DNA of 64,000 nt from Photobacterium piscicola (GTDB lineage Bacteria; Pseudomonadota; Gammaproteobacteria; Enterobacterales; Vibrionaceae): positions 1 through 64,000 of the forward strand of contig NZ_FUZI01000009.1 of assembly GCF_900166965.1 (NCBI RefSeq), in the 5' to 3' direction. The notes beneath the pieces are model-generated. The model saw nothing but the letters and a program-made list of their open reading frames with translations, did not search any database and was not told the origin of the DNA. The number at the start of each line of letters is the position of its first letter. The stretch's first letter is position 1. Of the stretch, positions 20,125 through 30,889 are shown piece by piece. A program made the translations under genes and the position numbers.

Positions 20125-21141
20125 TTATGGTTGGGCTATTAACCTTACTTCATCACCCATTTCCACATTAAGTGCAGCGGCAACCTCAGCGGTCATCATG
20201 GCTTGTCCTTGTGCAGTAATCGCAATAGGAGCCACAACCGCTCGAAACCCTGCTAACTGACCATTTGAGATAAGATAATGTTGTTGGCTGCTATGTTCAC
20301 CAATATTGACCGAATAACGCTGCGAATGACGCACAGTTTCAATATTACGCACGTCACATTCAACACTAGGACCGGCATCAAAAATATCAACATAACCGCG
20401 ACAACAAAATCCTTCTTGTTCTAACAGTTGTAACGCGGGACGAGTATTGGTATGTACTTTCCCAATCACCGCTTGTGCTTCTTTGCTGAGTAAATTGACG
20501 TAAATCGGTAATTTCGGCATTAAATCAGCAATAAAGCCTTTGCGACCAATACCGGTTAAATAATCTGCATAAGTAAAATCAATCGAAAAGAAATGCTCTT
20601 TCAACCATTGCCAAAAAGGGGAATTCCCCTGTCCATCAGAGACACCACGCATTTCAGCAAAAGCCACCTTAGCAAATCGCTGTTGATGATCAGCCATCAA
20701 TAAGAAACGTGACTTTGACAATAAGCGTCCGTTAGTACCTTGACGCCACTCGGGCAATAAAAATAAGCTACACAGCTCAGTTTCCCCAGTGTATTGGTTA
20801 CCCAATGTCAGTACCTTAACGATGTTGTGTACGCCTAACTGACGCGAAGCATGGGTCACCGTACTTAAATGGTAATTATAAAAAGGCACATCAAGTCCAA
20901 CCGTCGCTTCAATTGCTGTTGTACCAACGACTTGATTGGTATCACTATCAACGGCGACCAATAGATAACTTTCCTGGCCTGGAGAGGTAACACTGGCATT
21001 AAAACTGGCTTGAGAATGTTGGATACGGCGACGAAGTAAATCTTCATTGATGGGTAATGATGTAAAACCATGACCAGAGGCTTCTGCACATTGCATCAGT
21101 GCAGGATAATCAGCGGCAGTAATAGGACGAATAATGAGCAT
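20125..21141 (-). CDS. astA: Arginine N-succinyltransferase
   Basis: AstA transfers succinate from succinyl-CoA to arginine, the first AST step. The 338-residue product begins MLIIRPITAADYPALMQCAE and carries the family segments TELCSLFLLPEWR and AEMRGVSDGQGNSPFW. It lies between argD and astD. The dedicated astB and astE genes are not in the window. Confidence 0.95.
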   Translation of the reverse strand: MLIIRPITAADYPALMQCAEASGHGFTSLPINEDLLRRRIQHSQASFNASVTSPGQESYLLVAVDSDTNQVVGTTAIEATVGLDVPFYNYHLSTVTHASRQLGVHNIVKVLTLGNQYTGETELCSLFLLPEWRQGTNGRLLSKSRFLLMADHQQRFAKVAFAEMRGVSDGQGNSPFWQWLKEHFFSIDFTYADYLTGIGRKGFIADLMPKLPIYVNLLSKEAQAVIGKVHTNTRPALQLLEQEGFCCRGYVDIFDAGPSVECDVRNIETVRHSQRYSVNIGEHSSQQHYLISNGQLAGFRAVVAPIAITAQGQAMMTAEVAAALNVEMGDEVRLIAQP

Positions 21142-21246
21142 GGCATTCCCTCCTAAATATAGACAATGACTCCTGCCATTGTCTCGCTCAACATCAGCGT
21201 TAGAATGGGGCTATTGGTGTTAACTAACCCCGTAATAGCAATTCAA

Positions 21247-22804
<1,558 letters not shown>

Positions 22805-23380
22805 TTAGCGTTGCAGAAAATTAGCCAGCAATTGATGGCCTTGTTCGGTCAAAATGCTTTCTGGATGAAACTGTACCCCTTCAAGTGCCAGCGTTTTATG
22901 TCGAATACCCATAATTTCATCAAATTCACCGTTTAATTCTGTCCAAGCGGTGATCTCAAAACAATCAGGTAATGTTGCCGCTTTAACGACCAAGGAATGG
23001 TAACGCGTCACTGTTAGAGGATTATTAAGCCCCTTAAAAACACCACAATCAGTATGATAGATAGGTGACGTTTTACCGTGCATAACTTGGCGAGCACGTA
23101 CTACATCGCCGCCAAATACTTGCGCAAGTGATTGGTGCCCAAGACACACACCGAGAATCGGTAATTTACCTGCGAAATATTCAATAGCTTGCAAAGAGAT
23201 ACCCGCTTCATTAGGCGTACAGGGACCAGGAGAAATGACTAAATGCGTGGGAGCTAACGCCTCAATTGCCGCAATATCAATTTCATCATTACGCACAACA
23301 ACGACTTCAGCGCCTAATTCACAAAAGTATTGATAAAGGTTGTAAGTAAAGGAATCGTAGTTATCAATAAGTAACAACAT
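22805..23380 (-). CDS. pabA: Aminodeoxychorismate/anthranilate synthase glutaminase component
   Basis: PabA is a class I glutamine amidotransferase that supplies ammonia to PabB for p-aminobenzoate and folate synthesis. The 191-residue product has [14 protein letters not shown] at the N-terminus, the nucleophile Cys79 in [10 protein letters not shown] and the His-Glu pair in [10 protein letters not shown] TrpG role cannot be excluded from sequence alone, but the position beside argD and crp matches pabA in E. coli. Confidence 0.9.
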   Translation of the reverse strand: MLLLIDNYDSFTYNLYQYFCELGAEVVVVRNDEIDIAAIEALAPTHLVISPGPCTPNEAGISLQAIEYFAGKLPILGVCLGHQSLAQVFGGDVVRARQVMHGKTSPIYHTDCGVFKGLNNPLTVTRYHSLVVKAATLPDCFEITAWTELNGEFDEIMGIRHKTLALEGVQFHPESILTEQGHQLLANFLQR

Positions 23381-23434
23381 ACTACAACTAAGCTCTTATT
23401 CTTTTACTGCCAACGGCAGTAATTAACCCGCGAT

Positions 23435-23462
23435 AAAAAAGCAGAGCCTTAGCCCTGCTTTA
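23435..23462 (-). terminator. Rho-independent terminator of trpS
   Basis: Stem AAGCAG / CTGCTT with an extended pairing GGCTAAGGCT in the loop ends in a T run on the minus strand, 23 bp past the trpS stop. Confidence 0.82.
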
Positions 23463-23484
23463 TTATCATTGTTATTGCCTGCAC

Positions 23485-24504
23485 TTATGGGCGAGCAACA
23501 AAACCGACTGCATGATAAGCTTTTTTCAACACTTCAGCAGCACGCGCAGATGCTTTATCCGCACCGGCTTTCATCACGCTATCAAGGTAAGCACGATCAT
23601 GACGAATGCGTTGGTATTCAGCCTGTACAGGCTCAAGCATTGCGACTAATGCTTCACCGACATCTTTCTTAAATGGACCATACATTTCAACACCAGCATA
23701 CTGCGCTTCAATTTCAGCAAACGTTTTGCCTGTTGCGCCAGAATACAAGCCCATTAGGTTTGAAATACCCGCTTTTTGTTCAATATCATGCGCGATACGA
23801 GGCGGCATTTCTGCGTCTGTTTGCGCTTTATTGATTTTCTTTAGAATTGACTTAGGATCTTCAAGTAACGTAATAACGTTCTTACGGTTATCATCTGACT
23901 TCGACATTTTCTTAGTCGCATCTTGTAAGCTCATTACGCGTGCACCTACCGTTGGAATATACGGTTCAGGTACTTGGAAAATTGGGCTTTGCTCTGTGCC
24001 ATAAAGATTATTAAAACGGGTTGCGATATCACGTGCTAACTCTAAATGTTGCTTCTGATCGCTACCTACAGGCACTTGATGGGCGCCATACAATAAAATA
24101 TCGGCAGCCATCAGTACTGGATAACCAAATAAACCCGCGTTAACGTCATTTGCGTGACGGGCTGATTTATCTTTAAACTGAGTCATGCGGCTTAGCTCAC
24201 CCATTTGGGTATAGCAATTTAATAACCAGCCCAACTGTGCATGCTCAGGTACGTGAGATTGTACAAACAAGGTGCTTTTCTTTGGATCAACACCAACGGC
24301 TAAGCAAATCGCAAGAGCATCGAGAGTTGCTTCATGAAGGGCTTTGGGATCTTGGCGTACAGTAATGGCATGTAAATCAACCACGCAGTACTGACAATCA
24401 TAATCATCCTGCATCTGTTCCCACTGACGCAGCGCACCAAGGTAGTTGCCGATACTCAATTCACCAGAAGGCTGTACGCCACTTAATACAATGGGTTTAC
24501 TCAT
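23485..24504 (-). CDS. trpS: Tryptophanyl-tRNA synthetase
   Basis: This is a class Ic aminoacyl-tRNA synthetase charging tRNA-Trp. The 339-residue product has the HIGH-equivalent [13 protein letters not shown] (13-25) and KMSKS at 199-203 (KMSKSDDN). Length is normal. It lies downstream of the rpe-gph pair, in the same order as the E. coli dam operon. Confidence 0.97.
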   Translation of the reverse strand: MSKPIVLSGVQPSGELSIGNYLGALRQWEQMQDDYDCQYCVVDLHAITVRQDPKALHEATLDALAICLAVGVDPKKSTLFVQSHVPEHAQLGWLLNCYTQMGELSRMTQFKDKSARHANDVNAGLFGYPVLMAADILLYGAHQVPVGSDQKQHLELARDIATRFNNLYGTEQSPIFQVPEPYIPTVGARVMSLQDATKKMSKSDDNRKNVITLLEDPKSILKKINKAQTDAEMPPRIAHDIEQKAGISNLMGLYSGATGKTFAEIEAQYAGVEMYGPFKKDVGEALVAMLEPVQAEYQRIRHDRAYLDSVMKAGADKASARAAEVLKKAYHAVGFVARP

Positions 24505-24609
24505 GATCAGGCTGTCCTGTTAATATCTGTAATTGTATTGACGATAGGTGCTGATAACACCGTTACCTGCACCTAATGTTATTGATTTTTTAGTGTACAC
24601 CGTAATGTA

Positions 24610-25308
24610 CTAGCAGCCTAGTTTAACCACATCAAGTAATTGCTTGAAGTGATCACAAACAACATCTGGCTGACTATCACTGATCGGTTGACCATAGTTA
24701 TAACCATAAGTCAGCCCAAGCGAGCGACAACTGGCAGCTTGTGCCGCTAAAATATCGTTACGCGAATCACCCACCATCAGCAATTCAGTGGCTGCAACAT
24801 GGTGTTTTTCCATCAACCAATGTAATGCGTAAGGATCTGGCTTTTTCAATGGAAAGGTATCACCGCCAATCACATCAACAAAGTAAGCACTCAAACCATG
24901 TTCTTCAAGTAAGTGAGGCACAAATTGTGATGGCTTATTCGTCACCACTGCCATCAAAACACCCGCTTGGTGTAAATCAGCTAGCGTCGTTTTCACATCC
25001 GCATATAGCGCACTTTTTTGATGACCACCCGCGGCATAATAATGATCAAATAGTTCACGCGCTTGACGCTGTAATTGCGGATCAATCTCAGGATCAATAT
25101 CGATACTACGGCTTAATGCGCGACCAATTAAAATATCAGCCCCGTTGCCAATCCAAGTCGTCACCTGTTCAACCGTCACACCTTCACGGCCAAGATGACG
25201 CATAGTCAAATCAGCCGCATCGGCTAAATCAGGTACGCTATCTAACAACGTACCGTCTAAATCAAACGCTATAAATTTAATATTTTCAATCATGTTTTCA
25301 GAAACCAT
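24610..25308 (-). CDS. gph: Phosphoglycolate phosphatase
   Basis: Gph hydrolyses 2-phosphoglycolate, a by-product of DNA 3'-end repair. This HAD hydrolase of 232 residues has motif I FDLDGTLLDS, motif II VVTNKPSQF and motif III MVGDSRNDILAA. The ATG at 25308 shares a base with the rpe stop (TAATG), which favours this start through coupling; an ATG five codons later is also possible. Confidence 0.95.
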   Translation of the reverse strand: MVSENMIENIKFIAFDLDGTLLDSVPDLADAADLTMRHLGREGVTVEQVTTWIGNGADILIGRALSRSIDIDPEIDPQLQRQARELFDHYYAAGGHQKSALYADVKTTLADLHQAGVLMAVVTNKPSQFVPHLLEEHGLSAYFVDVIGGDTFPLKKPDPYALHWLMEKHHVAATELLMVGDSRNDILAAQAASCRSLGLTYGYNYGQPISDSQPDVVCDHFKQLLDVVKLGC

Positions 25309-25982
25309 TAACGCTTAGCCTCAGCTAACTGTGCACGCATATTATCAATCGCAATTTTATAATCAGGTTCATTAAAAATAGCAGACCCCGCAACAAACAT
25401 ATCCGCACCTGCTGCTGCGATTTCCGCAATATTATTAACGTTAACACCACCATCCACTTCTAAACGAATATCTCGCCCTGAAGCATCAATACGCTGACGT
25501 ACTTGACGTAATTTATCTAACGTACTTGGAATAAATGATTGACCACCAAAACCAGGATTTACTGACATGATCAAAATCATATCCACTTTATCCATAATGT
25601 AATCAAGGTGGTGTAATGGTGTTGCTGGATTAAATACCACCCCAGCTTGGCAACCATGTTCTTTAATCAGTTGCAAACTACGGTCAAGGTGATCGGTCGC
25701 TTCAACATGAACAGTGATCATGCTAGCGCCTGCTTTGGCAAAATCAGGAATAATACGATCGACAGGTTTTACCATTAAATGAACATCAATCGGCGCGGTA
25801 ATACCATAATCGCGTAATGCTTGACAGATAGGCGCACCAAACGTCAGGTTAGGGACAAAGTGATTATCCATAACATCAAAATGCACCACATCAGCACCAG
25901 CGGCCAATACGTTTGCTACATCTTCACCTAAGCGGGCAAAATCAGCAGACAAAATAGATGGAGCGATCAAAAAGTCCTTCAT
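25308..25982 (-). CDS. rpe: Ribulose-phosphate 3-epimerase
   Basis: Rpe interconverts ribulose 5-phosphate and xylulose 5-phosphate in the pentose phosphate pathway. The 224-residue TIM barrel shows [14 protein letters not shown], the metal/catalytic [12 protein letters not shown] and phosphate-binding [11 protein letters not shown] and DGGVN motifs. I use the ATG at 25982 (AGAGG upstream), which fits the family N-terminus, instead of a longer frame to 26036. It is coupled to gph. Confidence 0.97.
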   Translation of the reverse strand: MKDFLIAPSILSADFARLGEDVANVLAAGADVVHFDVMDNHFVPNLTFGAPICQALRDYGITAPIDVHLMVKPVDRIIPDFAKAGASMITVHVEATDHLDRSLQLIKEHGCQAGVVFNPATPLHHLDYIMDKVDMILIMSVNPGFGGQSFIPSTLDKLRQVRQRIDASGRDIRLEVDGGVNVNNIAEIAAAGADMFVAGSAIFNEPDYKIAIDNMRAQLAEAKR

Positions 25983-26181
25983 GGTTAGCCTCTTTACACT
26001 AGCGATAAAAACACAGGCTCGGCGTACCAAGCTCATAAATTGCTGTCAGTCTACCCGATCCCCTAGGTGTTGTCTTAATGGATTTATTTATTACTGTAGT
26101 TAGCCATAATTATCAGTGTTACTACCAACATAGGCACTACAATCTAGCTAGCATTTAAATAAAACACTCACAGGAAAGTTG

Positions 26182-26379
26182 ATGAATAAACACAGCAAAG
26201 CGATGTGGCAAATAATAAAGAGTGTCTTAGCTGCATTGTTTGGGGTGCAATCACAACAACAGCACCAACAAGACTTTCAACATTCAAGTCCATGGTTATT
26301 TATTGTCATTGGAGGGATTGTTATCGTGCTGCTAGTGAGCATATTGATTGCTATCGCTCATCAAGCAATAGCAATCTAA
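26182..26379 (+). CDS. DUF2970 family small membrane protein
   Basis: The 65-residue protein has MWQIIKSVLAALFGVQSQ followed by a hydrophobic helix of about 24 residues (about 38-62). The SVLAA-FGVQS motif near the N-terminus is the DUF2970 signature. Function is unknown. The ATG at 26182 has AGGAA upstream; a TTG one codon earlier is rejected. It is transcribed against its neighbours, between rpe and dam. Confidence 0.85.
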   Translation: MNKHSKAMWQIIKSVLAALFGVQSQQQHQQDFQHSSPWLFIVIGGIVIVLLVSILIAIAHQAIAI

Positions 26380-26391
26380 AAGCAGGGAGGG

Positions 26392-27228
26392 TTATTCGTT
26401 ATCGGCAATAAGCGGGGTTTTAAATAACGCCAGTAGTTCATCAACCTTATTGCGGCTACTGCCATTACGACTAATCGTGCGCTTAACCCTTACTACGGAT
26501 AAATCAGCACCGGTATATAAACGGCGGGTTAACGGCGTATCATGATTAGAAATCAATACCGCTATATCACGTTCAGTCGCGGCTTTCTCTGCAATATTAG
26601 CTAAGGTCGCCTGATCATCCAAACTAAAGCCATTACCAGAATAAGAGGTAAAATTAGCCGTAGTTGATAATGGCGCATACGGTGGATCGCAATAAATCAC
26701 ACTGCCTTTACGCGCCCGTGAAAATGTCTGGCTGTACCCTTCACAAATAAACGTCGCACGTTTAGCTTTTTCTGAAAAATAATACATTTCAGCTTCAGGG
26801 AAATACGGTTTTTTGTAAGAGCCAAAAGGCACATTAAACCCGCCCTTTTTGTTATAACGGCATAAGCCATTAAAACCATGTCGATTAAGATAGAGAAAAT
26901 AAATCGAACGCTGGTAAGGATCAGTACTGTTATTAAAGTCTTCTCTAATACTCAAGTACGCCGCTTTAGTATTATATTCAGGCGTAAATAATCGACGTAC
27001 ATCTTCAATGTATCGCTCAGGCTCTTGCTTAATAATATTATATAAATTAATCAGATCTGGGTTGATATCTGCCAGTAAGTAATGCTCATAATCAGTATTT
27101 AAAAACACCGAACCAGCACCTACAAAAGGCTCAACCAATTTACGCGCAGGCGGTAGGTGTCGTTTAATATCCTCGACCAGAGAGTACTTACCCCCAGCCC
27201 ACTTCAGGAATGCACGATGCTTTTTCAT
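26392..27228 (-). CDS. dam: DNA adenine methylase (GATC)
   Basis: Dam methylates adenine in GATC, guiding mismatch repair and replication timing. The 278-residue product has the SAM-binding FVGAGS (35-40) and catalytic DPPY (181-184), with Dam-specific LNRHGFNGLCRYN in between. It follows damX by about 108 bp, in the conserved aroK-aroB-damX-dam-rpe-gph-trpS order. Confidence 0.97.
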   Translation of the reverse strand: MKKHRAFLKWAGGKYSLVEDIKRHLPPARKLVEPFVGAGSVFLNTDYEHYLLADINPDLINLYNIIKQEPERYIEDVRRLFTPEYNTKAAYLSIREDFNNSTDPYQRSIYFLYLNRHGFNGLCRYNKKGGFNVPFGSYKKPYFPEAEMYYFSEKAKRATFICEGYSQTFSRARKGSVIYCDPPYAPLSTTANFTSYSGNGFSLDDQATLANIAEKAATERDIAVLISNHDTPLTRRLYTGADLSVVRVKRTISRNGSSRNKVDELLALFKTPLIADNE

Positions 27229-27336
27229 TAAGCTGACCCACCACCACTTACAAGAATGTCACGAAAGGTCGCGGATTGTACCTCATTTACACCCTGCGCT
27301 GATACCAATTCACATAAATAACTACTATTTATGGCT

Positions 27337-28857
27337 TTATTTTAAGCGATCTATTTCTTGCGTGATCTTACGATAAGATTTTAACCATGGTTTTAGCTGT
27401 TGTAATGCAGGTGATAATTGATTTTTTGCAGTGCGTGCCTGACTCGCGGTAGCGTAATCTCCGGTCACAACAATAAACCATGACTGCTGATTACGTACCG
27501 TTTGGTAAACTATCGCATCCATTACATTATGGGTTGTAATAAATTCTGCAGCGGCGGCAAGGCTCTGAGTTGCCGCCAGTTGTAACGCATAATGTGTTGG
27601 CTTTACGGCAATTAATCGTTGTTTATCTGCGGCTAATTTAAGTGACCAATCTAACTTAGAGACAGGCGATGATGTAACACTAACAGCCGCTGGCGTTTTG
27701 ATTGCTTCTGTCGCAATGACAGGCGATTTTTCAGTCATTTCTGTAGCTTCTGTAGCTTCTGTAGCTTCTGTAGCTTCTGTAGCTTCTGTAGCTTCTGTAG
27801 CTTCTGTAGCTTCTGTAGCTTCTGTAGCTTCTGTAGCTTCTGTAGCTTCTGTAGCTTCTGTAGCTTCTGTAGCAGCAGGATGATCGTCCAACGTGTGATC
27901 GTCAATAATGGCATCAATTTGTTGATCAGAGATAACAACCCGCTCTTGACCCTTGATGTCATCTTGACGCCCCACAGTTAACCCCTGTGGATTAACTTGT
28001 GGTGGTAATGGCTCTTTATCAATTGTTACCGCCGCAGGCACAGGAGGCTGAGGTGCCGTTATCGTTGCAGATGCAGACTCACTACCAGAGCGGGATGCCA
28101 TAAAGAAATAACCGCCCGCAATTAAAACAATGATCACGCCACCAATTACAATCGGTAATAACGGCTTCTTTTTCATATTTGAATTCATGGTTATCCCTTC
28201 TGCTTGCGGAAGATTATGTAATACGCCCGGACGAGGAAGCGCCATTAGTAAGCGCTGTTTTAATGAACGCCGACAAGGGGCATCTAATCCATCGGACGTC
28301 ATTAGCATATCACTAAATAGCATCACTTCTTGCTGACTAAAATCATCAATATCAAGTTCAACAGGAGTAATACCTGAGCCATGAGCGACATGGGCTAAAG
28401 TTTGATTCAACTCGCCACGATTGGCAAATAGCACAATATTCAGTTGTCGCTCTGGATGTTGATTGGCATATTGTGCCAATGCCCACAATTCAGCAATTAA
28501 CGTTGGGCTCAGACACTGGGCGTCATCAATCACCACCATTAATTTATAATGTTGGTTCGCTAATAGATGCTCAACACTCTGACATAAAGAGTCATGTTCA
28601 TTAAACATAGCGTGGCTAACAAATTGTTGTAGCAGTAAGGTACGATATTGAACGTCTGTTTGTCCATGCTGACACATCAATAATACTTGATGACAATCGG
28701 TGGCGTAATCTTCAAGAAAAGCATGGGCAAGCCAAGTTTTACCTGAGCCAGGAGCACCAGAAAGGTGAATAAGGTGAGAGCTAAACCGAGTAATGAACTG
28801 TACTCGAGTCAGCAACTGGATCTGACTTTCCAGATCCAGACTTTTTCGTTTTGTCAT
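27337..28857 (-). CDS. damX: DamX, SPOR-domain cell division protein with N-terminal ATPase-like domain
   Basis: DamX is an inner-membrane protein that binds septal peptidoglycan through its SPOR domain. The 506-residue product has an AAA/ExeA-like domain with Walker A SGAPGSGKTWLA near residue 38, one membrane helix (about 230-252), a periplasmic linker containing fifteen Ala-Thr-Glu repeats, and a C-terminal SPOR domain (about 425-500). I start at the ATG at 28857 (MTKRKSLDLES); an in-frame TTG four codons upstream is unlikely. It sits 23 bp after aroB. Confidence 0.93.
   Translation of the reverse strand: MTKRKSLDLESQIQLLTRVQFITRFSSHLIHLSGAPGSGKTWLAHAFLEDYATDCHQVLLMCQHGQTDVQYRTLLLQQFVSHAMFNEHDSLCQSVEHLLANQHYKLMVVIDDAQCLSPTLIAELWALAQYANQHPERQLNIVLFANRGELNQTLAHVAHGSGITPVELDIDDFSQQEVMLFSDMLMTSDGLDAPCRRSLKQRLLMALPRPGVLHNLPQAEGITMNSNMKKKPLLPIVIGGVIIVLIAGGYFFMASRSGSESASATITAPQPPVPAAVTIDKEPLPPQVNPQGLTVGRQDDIKGQERVVISDQQIDAIIDDHTLDDHPAATEATEATEATEATEATEATEATEATEATEATEATEATEATEATEMTEKSPVIATEAIKTPAAVSVTSSPVSKLDWSLKLAADKQRLIAVKPTHYALQLAATQSLAAAAEFITTHNVMDAIVYQTVRNQQSWFIVVTGDYATASQARTAKNQLSPALQQLKPWLKSYRKITQEIDRLK
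27739..27873. repeat. 15 perfect tandem copies of a 9-bp unit within damX
   Basis: The unit TTCTGTAGC (GCTACAGAA on the coding strand) is repeated 15 times without a mismatch, encoding (Ala-Thr-Glu)15 in the periplasmic linker of DamX. The unit length keeps frame, so copy-number change would alter linker length without destroying the protein. Confidence 0.97.
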
Positions 28858-28880
28858 GCGAGTTATCAATTGGTTACAGT

Positions 28881-29960
28881 TTAGCGACCAATTACATCCT
28901 GAAGCACATCAAAAGGAACATCAGCCACAACCTCAGCACTACCAATCGATGTTGGCAACACTAAGCGTAGCTGACCTGACAATACTTTTTTATCACGCAT
29001 CATATGCTTAATAAAATCGTCAAAAAACATTGTATCAGGAGCAACAACGGGCAAATTTGCTCGTTGATGTAATGCAATAATACGCATTACATCAGCATCA
29101 CTGATTAATCCCTGCTTTGCGGCAGTATGTGCTGCGAGAATTGTACCTACTGACACCGCTTCGCCATGCAGCCAATTACCGTAGCCCATTTCTGCTTCAA
29201 TCGCATGACCAAAGGTATGGCCAAGATTAAGTAATGCCCTAACGCCTGATTCTTTTTCGTCGGCAGCAACAACATCGGCTTTAATTTGACAGCAACGGCT
29301 AATGGCGTAACACAACGCCTCGTTATCCAGTGCATGTAACCGTTCGATGTTATTCTCTAACCAAACAAAAAAATCATGATCGGCAATAATGCCGTACTTG
29401 ATGACTTCTGCCAATCCTGCTGCTAACTCTCGTTGCGGCAAGGTATGTAAACAATAATTATCAATAATCACTGCTTTAGGTTGGTAAAAGGCACCAATCA
29501 TGTTTTTACCCAGACGGTGATTAACCGCAGTTTTTCCACCAACAGATGAATCAACTTGTGCTAACAACGTGGTTGGCACCTGAATAAAATCAACCCCTCG
29601 CTGATAACTCGCAGCCGCAAAGCCAACGATATCACCAATTACGCCGCCGCCTAAAGCAACTAAAATCACATCGCGGCCATAATTACCTTCCAGTAAAAAT
29701 GTCATGATGTGATTAAACGTATCAAGGGTTTTGTATTGTTCACCATCAGGCAGAGAAAGTAGTGCCACTTGGCACGATAATGAATTGATGGTTGCTATTA
29801 CCTTATCCGCATATAACGGGGCAACAGTATCATTACTGACCACAACTACTTGCTTGCCTGCAGATATCGCAGATGCAAACAACGCCGAGTTGTCGAACAA
29901 CTCGGCGCCAATTGAAATAGGGTAGCTTCTGTCATCTAAATTGACATTGATCCGTTCCAT
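28881..29960 (-). CDS. aroB: 3-dehydroquinate synthase
   Basis: AroB makes 3-dehydroquinate from DAHP, step two of the shikimate pathway, using NAD and zinc. The 359-residue product has the NAD-binding [28 protein letters not shown] and zinc ligands in [11 protein letters not shown] and LHGEAVSVG. It follows aroK by about 20 bp. Confidence 0.97.
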   Translation of the reverse strand: MERINVNLDDRSYPISIGAELFDNSALFASAISAGKQVVVVSNDTVAPLYADKVIATINSLSCQVALLSLPDGEQYKTLDTFNHIMTFLLEGNYGRDVILVALGGGVIGDIVGFAAASYQRGVDFIQVPTTLLAQVDSSVGGKTAVNHRLGKNMIGAFYQPKAVIIDNYCLHTLPQRELAAGLAEVIKYGIIADHDFFVWLENNIERLHALDNEALCYAISRCCQIKADVVAADEKESGVRALLNLGHTFGHAIEAEMGYGNWLHGEAVSVGTILAAHTAAKQGLISDADVMRIIALHQRANLPVVAPDTMFFDDFIKHMMRDKKVLSGQLRLVLPTSIGSAEVVADVPFDVLQDVIGR

Positions 29961-29983
29961 GGTCAGCTTCTCTTTTTAATGAA

Positions 29984-30502
29984 TTAACGCTCTTCCAACA
30001 TCTTGATGATTTGGTTAGCAACTACCTTCGCACTCTGATCATCAGTACGAACAACGTAGTCAGCAACCTCTTCATACAATGGGTTACGCTCTGCTGCTAG
30101 TTCTTCAAGTACTTCACGAGGTGTGTCAGTTTGAAGTAACGGGCGTTTTTTATCACGTTGAGTACGAGCTAATTGTTTTTCAATAGTCGTCTCTAGATAA
30201 ACAACAATACCACGAGCAGAAAGGCGATTGCGGTTCTCTTTGTTAATAACAGAGCCGCCACCCGTTGCGAGAACAATACCTTGTTCTTGTGTTAGGTCAT
30301 CAATTACAGCTTCTTCGCGAACACGGAAACCGTCTTCACCTTCAACATCAAACACCCAACTAATATCAGCGCCAGTACGTTCTTCGATCACAGTATCTGA
30401 ATCAAAGAATTCCATATGCAGCTGTTGTGCAAGGTGTCTACCAATAGTGCTTTTGCCGGCACCCATAGGGCCAACCAAGAAAATATTTCGTTTTTCAGCC
30501 AT
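29984..30502 (-). CDS. aroK: Shikimate kinase I
   Basis: AroK phosphorylates shikimate. The 172-residue product [19 protein letters not shown] is nearly colinear with E. coli AroK; Walker A is GPMGAGKST (11-19) and the shikimate-binding segment is [13 protein letters not shown] use the ATG at 30502; a TTG three codons upstream is rejected by homology. It is the first gene of aroK-aroB-damX-dam. Confidence 0.96.
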   Translation of the reverse strand: MAEKRNIFLVGPMGAGKSTIGRHLAQQLHMEFFDSDTVIEERTGADISWVFDVEGEDGFRVREEAVIDDLTQEQGIVLATGGGSVINKENRNRLSARGIVVYLETTIEKQLARTQRDKKRPLLQTDTPREVLEELAAERNPLYEEVADYVVRTDDQSAKVVANQIIKMLEER

Positions 30503-30889
30503 TTTTAGCAATTTACGCGCGGTTAATAAAACGACACCACCCGCAGGCTCTATGTAATATAAGCCCGAGGCGCCAAGTTCCTCACATATAATTCGTGATA
30601 AGACAGAAAATTATCTCAGGACTGACTACTATTTTGCAATAGCTAGTCGACATCAATCGATATTTTATTAAGCCTGTCTTACCCACAGAGGTTGCCATAA
30701 TGGCTTACCCGAGGTCAGAGGTCAATCGTATTAAGCTCGTAAATATCCTAATAATTGCCGAATAACATGCTCAACACCCATTCAACGGGCAAAGGTAACC
30801 AATAGAAATAAAACAACTTTTAGCGAGACTCACCCTGCTGAAGCATTGTTTAGAAGCATTATCAGCAAGGTGATTAGGTAAGTGAAAAA
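30503..30889. promoter_or_regulatory. aroK upstream region, downstream of pilQ
   Basis: These 387 bp contain no convincing ORF. Two hairpins stand out: GACTACTATT / AATAGCTAGTC at 30624-30648, and CACCcTGCTGA / TCAGCAaGGTG near 30830-30873, close to the pilQ stop. Neither has a clear T run. The aroK promoter must lie here, on the minus strand. Confidence 0.5.

Noticed and set aside
27698-27883. Open frames on both strands across the damX repeat
   Set aside because: The 9-bp unit has no stop codon in several frames, so it opens shadow frames automatically; only the DamX frame has domains on both sides.
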